Shown here piece after piece: positions 1-7,300 of a stretch of 13,812 bases of DNA. The DNA is from Nostoc sp. CHAB 5715 (GTDB taxonomy: Bacteria > Cyanobacteriota > Cyanobacteriia > Cyanobacteriales > Nostocaceae). The position numbers and the translations under genes were made by a program. The number at the start of each line of letters is the position of its first letter. Position 1 is the stretch's first letter. The notes beneath the pieces were generated by a model. The model did not search any database and was not told where the DNA came from. It was given only the letters and a program-made list of their open reading frames with translations. The stretch is taken from NCBI RefSeq assembly GCF_020829685.1, contig NZ_JAIVFR010000058.1, positions 1 through 13,812 of the forward strand. Direction: 5' to 3'.

Positions 1-1001
1 TGCGCTCGGTCTATACCGATGGCAATGCCATTTTGAACTTCTTGATGCACACGGTTTAACAGAATTTGCCAATCTTCATCTGGTTGTGGTGGCGTAAAAC
101 TCAGAGCTAAATTCTGCGCGAAACTACTGACTACATCAGTTGCATCTGCGCCAGGATAAACTCTACCGCCTGTAGGAACTTGAACGATTACAGATTGTGA
201 AGACTGCTGCAACTTGACAACGGCTCGCAGAAAAGCTCCCAGCAACAAAGAATTTACAGGTAATCGCCAGTCACGGGTACATTCAATTAGTTTAGCAGTG
301 CGATCGCGTCCTAAAATGTACCGTTGAGTGTGGAATTGGGGGCGTGGGTGGTCAACAATATCGCCTTTGGGGTTCCAGAAGTAAGAATCTTTACCTTGGC
401 TACTAGTGTAGGCTGCCAGCGCTCGGTCTGATTCGGGATCGTGCCAAGCGTTCATGGTTTGCACTAATTGGCGGTAATCTTCTAAGGTTGTAGCTGGAGG
501 TAAATCAGGCTGCTCGTTGCAAATATATGCGCGATAAATTTCTAGAAATTCACGCAATATGAGATGATTTCCCAGAGCATCAGAAATTAGGTGTTCGTTG
601 CCTAAAAACAACTGATATACCGAATCTTCTAAGCGCAATACAGAAAATTGATGCAATGGCCATTGAGTTAGCGGCCATTCATAATTTAACCAGCGATCGA
701 CTTCTGCCTGTACAGCCTGCTCTTTAGCATCACTGTCAAGATGTCTAATATCTGTAACTGGAATTTCTGGAGGAGTTGGATCTTCGATAACTTCCATTAA
801 GTATTCATTAAAGCGAGTTGCATCTTCTGGGACATGGAAGCGCGATCGCAACATGGGATGCCGAGATAGTAAGTCTTTCCAACTCTGCCAAGCAATATCT
901 AAGTCGAAAGGCCCTTGTAAACGCAAACTAGAAAACAGGCTGTTGGAATTTACCACCCAGTGACCTAACAAGTGAAAATACTGTCCATGAAGCATTTCTA
1001 C
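1..1001 (-). other. Condensation-like domain with variant HHxxxDG motif (partial)
   Basis: This is the C-terminal visible part of the third PKS, residues about 1058-1390. Family hallmarks are present in order: RHPMLRSRF at 1104-1112 (C2-type motif), NEHLISDALG at 1192-1201 (C3 position) and SSFAQNLALSF at 1349-1359 (like the C5 region). In the C3 motif the second His (1194), regarded as the catalytic one in condensation domains, and Asp1198 are kept, but the first His is Glu and the Gly is Ala. The last roughly 100 residues of a typical domain lie outside the window. The domain may join the polyketide to an amine or alcohol acceptor; the acceptor is unknown. Relatives include NRPS C domains and stand-alone acyltransferases of the same fold. 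Confidence 0.82.
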
Positions 1002-4000
1002 ATTATTTATTTCGCCCTGTCTAGTAACTTTTTCTGGGTTAATAACTACAGCCTCTTCACCACTGACGATGTTTTGCTCATCCGAGGTTTGCCACTCTTC
1101 AAATATCTGAATTACTTGTCTTAATGTCTGCAACTGCATCAAATCCCGCAAAGAGAACTTGCTACTAAATGCTGTCTGTTGGTCTGCTGGAACCAATTTT
1201 ATCAGACCGCTCATCAGTTGCATCATCATGATTGAATCCAATCCCAGGTCTGCCTCTAGAGAAATATCCAAATTTAATTGCTCTAACTTGAGTCCAGTTG
1301 TCTTAGCAGCTAGAGCCAAGATACGCTCCTCTAAGGTTGTATCAGAGATGCTGATGGCAGGAATTTCTGGCTTTTGAACTGGAACTGACTCTTGCTTAGT
1401 GACTGCTGTATCAATCCAAAAACGTTGGCGCTGGAAGGGATAAGTAGGCAGAGGTACGCGACTACGCTGATAATCGTGGTCAAAGCCAGACCAGTCTACC
1501 TTCACACCTTGAACATACAGCGACGCTAAACTCTGGAGCAACTGCTGCCAATCGTCTTGTCCACGACGTAAAGAAGGCAACCAAACTCCCACGCCATCGG
1601 GTAAACATTGTTGCCCCATGCCTATAAGTACTGGATGTGGGCCAATTTCTACAAATAGGTCATAACCTTGTGCAAGAAGTGTCTGTATACCTGCGGCAAA
1701 TCGTACTGGCTGCCGCAGATGACGACGCCAATAACTGGCTTGACCAATTTCTGCTTCCTGCACCAGTTGTCCAGTCACATTGGAAATTAAATCTATTTGG
1801 GGTTCATGGTAGATTAACTCACTAGCGCGTTGCTCAAACTCTGCCAGAATTGGTTCCATCATTTGAGAATGGAAGGCATGAGAAACCCGTAAGCTTCGGG
1901 ACTCAATTCCTTGTGCTTCCAGTTTTTGCAACAGTGTCTGTACGAATGGCGATGCGCCTGAAATAACCACATTTTGCGGGCCATTAACCGCCGCGATGCC
2001 TACGGCGGGCTTTGCCAACGCCACTTGCTGAGTATTAGGCATCGCCGCAATTACCTGTTCCTCCGACGCAAACACCGCCACCATTTCACCCCCTGATGGT
2101 AATGCTTGCATCAAACGGGAGCGATCGGCAATCAACTTTAACCCATCTTCTAAGCTGAACACCCCAGCTACACAAGCCGCTACGTATTCGCCGACACTAT
2201 GACCGATCACGGCATTCGGCTCAATTCCCCAAGAGCGCCATAACTCATATAGGGCATATTCTAAAGCAAATAAAGCTGGTTGAGTATAAAGTGTTTGGTC
2301 AAGGGGGGAATTCTCACCTGCTGCGGGATAAATTACAGACAACAAGGGTTTTGGCAGATAAGGGCGCAAGATCGCATCACAGCGCTCTAGGGCTTGGCGG
2401 AAAGTCGGCTGGGTATCATAAAGTTCGCGTCCCATGCCTACGTATTGCGAACCTTGTCCGGTAAACAAAAAGGCCACCTTGGGTTGACGAGATTTGTCAA
2501 CTTGCCCTTTGAGGAATTCACCAGTATTTTGCCCAACGTTGAAGGCTGCTAGTTGTTCACACACCTGATTTGAGTTTTCAGCCACCACTGCCAAGCGATG
2601 AGTAAATACAGAGCGACCTGTATTAGCAGTAAAGCAGACATCAGCTAGGTTTATGTCAAGATTAGCTCTAAAGGCTGTGTAAAAGTTACTAACTAATTCC
2701 TGTAATGCGCTTTCAGTTTTCGCTGAGAGACTGAGCAGATGTAGGGGGCGTTCTACTTCACTGGGCTGCTGCTGGTGGGTAGGGGCTTCTTCGATGACCA
2801 GGTGAGCATTGGTACCAGTTACACCAAACCCACTCAACCCAGCAATCCGGGGTTTATCTCCAGAAATCCAAGGCGATCGCCCGGTTGGCACCAGCACTGG
2901 TAGCTTTGCCCACGGGATGAAAGGATTGGGATTTTTTAGGTGCAGATGAGGGGGTATCTCTTGATGTTGCAGTGCCAGCACCACCTTGATCAGTCCCGCC
3001 ACCCCTGCTGCTGATTCCAAGTGACCAATGTTGGTTTTTGCCGAGCCAATAATTAAAGGCTCCTGTGGCGATCGCTCTTGGCACAACACAGCCCCCAAAG
3101 ACTCGACTTCGATCGGATCTCCTAAAGATGTTCCTGTACCGTGGGCTTCTACATAGCTGATTTGTCCAGGCTCTACCCCAGCGTTAGCCAAGGCTTTACG
3201 GATCAGTGCTTGCTGGGCGACTCCATTGGGAACTGTCAAACCACTACTGGGGCCATCTTGGTTGACCGCCGATCCCCGAATCAGGGCTAAGATATTGTCA
3301 CCGTCAGCGATCGCATCACTAAGGCGCTTGAGGACAACAACCCCACACCCTTCTCCCCTGGCAAAGCCGTCCGCAGCAGCATCAAAAGTCTTGCAACGAC
3401 CATCGGGGGCTAACATCCTGGCTCGACAAGTAGCAATGGTAGCAATTGGTGAGAGGATGAGATTCACCCCACCAGCTAAGGCTAGATCGCACTCTTGGCT
3501 ACGTAGACTTTGGCAAGCTAAATGGATGGCTACCAGTGAAGATGAGCAAGCCGTATCTACCACCATACTTGGCCCCTGTAGACCTAAAGTATAGGATAAG
3601 CGACCAGCTACAGCGTTAAGACAATTACCCGTAGCACTGTAGGCATCGATTTTGCTGCGATCGCTAGAGCCAATTTGGAGTTGCAAATAATCATTGGTAG
3701 TAATCCCGACAAATACGCCGGTTTGGCTATTCCTCAAGCGATCGGGTGCAATGCCTGCCTGCTCAACCGCCTCCCAGCTGACCTCCAACAACAGCCGTTG
3801 CTGGGGGTCCATGTTCTCAACTTCCCGTGGGGTAATGCCAAAGAATTGGGCGTCGAACTGGTCTACTTGGTCTAGAAAACCGGCATTTCTAACATACATT
3901 TTTCCTGGTGCATCAGGGTCTGGATCGTAAAATTCATCAATGTTCCATCGGTCTTTGGGAACTTCAGTGATGGCATCCACTCCATCATGGAGCAAAGACC

Positions 4001-4172
4001 AGAAAGTTTGCAGATTGTTAGCACCCGGAAGTCGGCAACCCATACCAATAATGGCAATTGGCTCTGTTTTGGCACGCTCCATTGCGTCAAGCTTAGAGCG
4101 CATTTCTCTAACTGCCAGCAGTGCATTTTTTAAGCGATCGCGATGATCAATAGTTTCGGGAATATTACTCAT
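1..4172 (-). CDS. Modular PKS with terminal condensation-like domain, KS-AT-ACP-C, 3' end outside window
   Basis: Non-reducing PKS module joined to an NRPS-type condensation domain. Translation from ATG 4172 stays open for 1390 codons to the left edge. Domains: N-terminal docking helices about 9-35; KS about 36-462 with DTACSSS (Cys209), EAHGTGT (His344) and NIGHLE (His384); AT about 566-915 with GHSVG (Ser659) and HAFH at 765-768 (malonyl); directly followed by ACP about 945-1025 with GLDSIMMM, Ser980; then a condensation-like domain from about 1058 to the edge with RHPMLRSRF at 1104 and EHLISDA at 1193-1199 in place of HHxxxDG. There is no KR or DH, so a beta-ketoacyl chain is expected. Residues 719-725 (LAKPAVG) are a seven-codon insertion relative to the preceding gene's AT. 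The ATG is supported by the MSN... start shared with the preceding gene; no good ribosome site is visible. What follows the C domain (for example A-PCP, or nothing) is outside the window; the product could be a hybrid PKS-NRPS or a PKS with ester- or amide-forming release. Confidence 0.94.
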   Translation of the reverse strand, partial: MSNIPETIDHRDRLKNALLAVREMRSKLDAMERAKTEPIAIIGMGCRLPGANNLQTFWSLLHDGVDAITEVPKDRWNIDEFYDPDPDAPGKMYVRNAGFLDQVDQFDAQFFGITPREVENMDPQQRLLLEVSWEAVEQAGIAPDRLRNSQTGVFVGITTNDYLQLQIGSSDRSKIDAYSATGNCLNAVAGRLSYTLGLQGPSMVVDTACSSSLVAIHLACQSLRSQECDLALAGGVNLILSPIATIATCRARMLAPDGRCKTFDAAADGFARGEGCGVVVLKRLSDAIADGDNILALIRGSAVNQDGPSSGLTVPNGVAQQALIRKALANAGVEPGQISYVEAHGTGTSLGDPIEVESLGAVLCQERSPQEPLIIGSAKTNIGHLESAAGVAGLIKVVLALQHQEIPPHLHLKNPNPFIPWAKLPVLVPTGRSPWISGDKPRIAGLSGFGVTGTNAHLVIEEAPTHQQQPSEVERPLHLLSLSAKTESALQELVSNFYTAFRANLDINLADVCFTANTGRSVFTHRLAVVAENSNQVCEQLAAFNVGQNTGEFLKGQVDKSRQPKVAFLFTGQGSQYVGMGRELYDTQPTFRQALERCDAILRPYLPKPLLSVIYPAAGENSPLDQTLYTQPALFALEYALYELWRSWGIEPNAVIGHSVGEYVAACVAGVFSLEDGLKLIADRSRLMQALPSGGEMVAVFASEEQVIAAMPNTQQVALAKPAVGIAAVNGPQNVVISGASPFVQTLLQKLEAQGIESRSLRVSHAFHSQMMEPILAEFEQRASELIYHEPQIDLISNVTGQLVQEAEIGQASYWRRHLRQPVRFAAGIQTLLAQGYDLFVEIGPHPVLIGMGQQCLPDGVGVWLPSLRRGQDDWQQLLQSLASLYVQGVKVDWSGFDHDYQRSRVPLPTYPFQRQRFWIDTAVTKQESVPVQKPEIPAISISDTTLEERILALAAKTTGLKLEQLNLDISLEADLGLDSIMMMQLMSGLIKLVPADQQTAFSSKFSLRDLMQLQTLRQVIQIFEEWQTSDEQNIVSGEEAVVINPEKVTRQGEINNVEMLHGQYFHLLGHWVVNSNSLFSSLRLQGPFDLDIAWQSWKDLLSRHPMLRSRFHVPEDATRFNEYLMEVIEDPTPPEIPVTDIRHLDSDAKEQAVQAEVDRWLNYEWPLTQWPLHQFSVLRLEDSVYQLFLGNEHLISDALGNHLILREFLEIYRAYICNEQPDLPPATTLEDYRQLVQTMNAWHDPESDRALAAYTSSQGKDSYFWNPKGDIVDHPRPQFHTQRYILGRDRTAKLIECTRDWRLPVNSLLLGAFLRAVVKLQQSSQSVIVQVPTGGRVYPGADATDVVSSFAQNLALSFTPPQPDEDWQILLNRVHQEVQNGIAIGIDRA
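1993..2021. repeat. Small dispersed-repeat-like element inserted in frame in AT coding sequence
   Basis: A 29-base, GC-rich, imperfectly palindromic sequence begins GCGATGCC and ends GCCAACGC. Aligning the AT of the third PKS with that of the second by hand shows that bases 1998-2018 (21 bases, exactly seven codons, LAKPAVG) are absent from the second gene, while both flanks match closely (flanking CCGCCGCGA and CCACTTGCTGAGTAT are shared). From memory, sequences of this shape are abundant in Nostoc and Anabaena genomes, where very small mobile repeats sit in genes and spacers. Family membership needs a genome-wide search. Confidence 0.7.
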
Positions 4173-4332
4173 TTTAATAATTTCTGAGGGTGTTTAAAGA
4201 GTTATCAAAAAATCGAGGATCTTTGATGCAGTAGACTGAAAATCTTTTGAAGAAGGGGTGTAGGGTTAAGAAAAAATCAGAATTGATCAAAGAGTCAACT
4301 TGCGTTATGGGAACCTCCACCCCCCTAGACCT
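4173..4332. other. Short spacer between second and third PKS genes
   Basis: 160 bases, AT-rich, with no open frame of note. On the minus (sense) strand it begins directly after the TAA with a G-rich run and ends AAATTATTAAA before the ATG. I see no convincing terminator (the inverted ATCAAA/TTTGAT near 4203-4226 has only 6 pairs), promoter or Shine-Dalgarno. Co-transcription of the two genes is likely. Confidence 0.6.
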
Positions 4333-7300
4333 TTAATTAACCAAGGCGGCTAATTCTGCGTCTAGTAATGAAGCCAATTCGTCTTCAGAAAATTGTTCTA
4401 GCTCTACTGAAGCTTCAGACAATTCTTTGGTATCTTTTTGTAACTCGTGTTGTGTCGATGGCTCCAGGGAAAGAATGTGGGTAGCCAGGTGATTAGCTAA
4501 AACCTCAATATTTGGATAGTTAAAAACTAGTGTTGAACTTAAGGATTGTCCCAAACTGACTTCAAGGCGATTCTTCAAGTCCACAGCCATCAAGGAATCC
4601 ATGCCTAGTTCGAGAAAGCCCTGTTGTACTTCTACCAGATGGGATGGCTCTAGTCCTAAAACCTGAGCAACTTGGCTTTGCAGATGAGCAATTAAGAAAC
4701 TTTGACGTTTATTGGCTGGTAGAGCCTTCAATTGCTCTAAAAACTGTGGGCGCAATGCTGGCTGCACTTCACTCTGTTCTTGTAGCTGTGTTGCAATTTG
4801 TTTGAGTAGTGGTCGCTCTCCCTTGACTTCATAAACTGGTTTGAAGATATTCCAGTCAACCTTAGCTGCTGCTGTTTGGACAATGTTTGTACCCAAAAGC
4901 TCTGCTAAGACTGCAATTCCTTCTTCTGGTTGCCAAGGTTCTAACCCCATCCGCTTCAATAAGGTTTGGGTTTCTTCCGAAGCCATCCCACCGCCTGCCC
5001 AAGGCCCCCAATTTATGCTTAAAGCTGGTACTCCCAAGGCTTGGCGATAATGGGCAAGGGTGTCGAGAAAGTGGTTGCCAGCAGCGTAATGTGCTTGTCC
5101 TCTAGAACCCCATACTGAAGCAATTGAGGAGAAACAAACGAAGAAATCTAAATTCATCCCCAAACTAAGTTGATGTAAAAGCCACCCACCCGCTACCTTC
5201 GGCCGCAAGGTGGATTCAAGAGTCTTAAGGTCGATGTCTTGTAAGGCTTGATACTCAGCTATCCCAGCAGCATGAACAATTCCTTTTAAAGGAATTTGAG
5301 CATTGTGTAACTGTTCAAAAACCGCAGAGATTTGAGCTTGGTTGCTGACATCAGCCTGAGCGATGACGACATTAGCACCCATATTTTCTAAGGCTTGAAT
5401 CGCCTGCACCTGTTCCCAGATTTCGGTATCCTTTGGCAAAGTTGCCCATAGGGTGCGATCGCAAAGACCCCGGCGGCCTATTAGCACCAAGTTTCGCGCT
5501 CCTTGTTCTACCAGCCACTGGGCAACTTTCAGCCCTAAACTGCCTAAACCGCCAGTAATTAGGTAAGTACCATCAGCTTGCAATTGTACAGGTTTAGATG
5601 GCAGTTTATTGCTACGCACCAAACGAGCAACATAGCGTTTTTCCCCGCGTAAGGTGAGTTGATCCTCGCCATCAGGCTGCCAAATTTCTGCTAATAGAGA
5701 AAGAGCTTGCCGATCGCTAGAGATACTAGGATCTAAATCTATTAACCCTCCCCAAACTTCAGAATGCTCCAGCGCGATCGCCCGGCCCATTCCCCACAAA
5801 GGTGCTTGAGCTACTGCTACAGAAGCAGGTTTTGTTTCTACTGCTTGAGTTCCACAAGTTACTAACCATAACCGGGTTAATACTGAGTTGCTCTGTTTTA
5901 CCAGTTCCTGAACAAGATGCAGCACACTGCCACAGCCGAGTAGTTGCGCCTTCTCTAAAGAAGATGGTGTAATTTGCTCATCCATTGCTGCATCTAAACT
6001 CCACAGATGCAGTATTCCCCGACACGACAGACCATTATTTCCGAGAGTTTCCTGCAATAGTCGTTGACAGTCTTGAGGATTTGCTGGGTTGATTTTCCGA
6101 TGTCCAGCTTCTAAGATTTCATAGGCTTCGCCAGGATAAATCATCACATATTTTTCACCGCGCGATCGCAACAGTTCTGCTAGCGCCTGTCCCACGCCAG
6201 CCCGATCTGCAAATATCAGCCATTTACCCGGCTCCTTAACGGCAATAGGCGGTATCAAACGCTCTTGAAGTTGCCACTGTACCTCGTATAATGAATCACT
6301 CAGATAATCCAGAATCAAGTGCTGCTGATCTTGTAAGAGCAACTGTTTAAGTAGCTCATATCTGTCTGGAGAAAGCTGGACAATACGTTGAGAAAGTTGA
6401 GCAAGCTGCATACTCTCCAGGATGGATTGCACTTGTGCTGCTGGTAGTTGTTCAACTATTTCTAATTTCCGAGCTAGTTGTTGGCTATCTCCAGATTGTA
6501 AAAGATTGTGAATTGGGTCTTCAACATTTTTGTTTGATACAATCTGTACTTCTGGCTGCTTAAGTGCTTGGCTCTCCACCCAATAACGTTTTCTTTGGAA
6601 GGGATAGGTAGGCAGAGGGAGGCGATCGCGCTGATAATCGTGGTCAAAGCCAGACCAGTCCACTTTCACGCCTTGGACATACAGCGATGCTAAACTCTGG
6701 AGCAATTGCTGCCAATCGTTTTGCCCACGGCGCAAGGTTGATAACCAAACCCCAGTTTCTTCTGGTAAACATTGCCGCCCCATACCTATAAGTACGGGAC
6801 TTGGGCCAATTTCCACAAACAGTTCATACCCAAGGGCAAGGAGAGTCTGTATACCTGCGGCAAATCGCACCGTCTGCCGCAGATGACGACGCCAATAACT
6901 GGCTTGACCTATTTCTGCCCCCTCCACCAGTTGTCCAGTCGCATTAGAAATCAAGTCTATCTGGGGAGTGGCATAAGTGACTGCTGCTGCTCGCTGCTCA
7001 AAATCTGCTAGCATCGGCTCCATCAGGGGGGAATGAAAGGCATGGGATACTGTTAAGGGACGAGTCACTATTCCTTCGGCTTCTAATTCCTTTAACACCG
7101 CCTGTAAAGCTACCCCTTCACCGGAAATGACTATATTTTGTGGGCCATTAACCGCCGCGATTGCCACTTGCTGAGTATAGGGAGTGATGGCAGCGATCGC
7201 CCGCGCTTCCGATGCAAATACCACCGCCATCTCACCCCCTGCTGGTAATGCTTGCATCAAACGGGAGCGATCGGCAATCAACTTCAACCCATCTTCTAAG

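Noticed and set aside
3226..3594. Plus-strand open frame of 122 codons, and other plus-strand frames
   Set aside because: It lies opposite well-conserved KS sequence of the third PKS, is Arg/Ser/Pro-rich without any recognisable domain and has no ribosome site; it is a shadow. The same reasoning applies to the other plus-strand frames.
3872..4126. Minus-strand 84-codon frame near the start of the third PKS
   Set aside because: It is out of frame with the real gene, which translates cleanly from ATG 4172 through KS motifs.
1..4172. Third PKS as a pseudogene, because no stop codon is present
   Set aside because: The frame is open through 1390 codons with KS, AT, ACP and C motifs in order; it simply runs off the window.
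5400..5470. Possible second small-repeat insertion in the KR of the second PKS (extra residues about 1283-1302)
   Set aside because: The extra segment relative to the first PKS is not palindromic or GC-rich like the AT insertion, and length variation at this point is common in KR domains.
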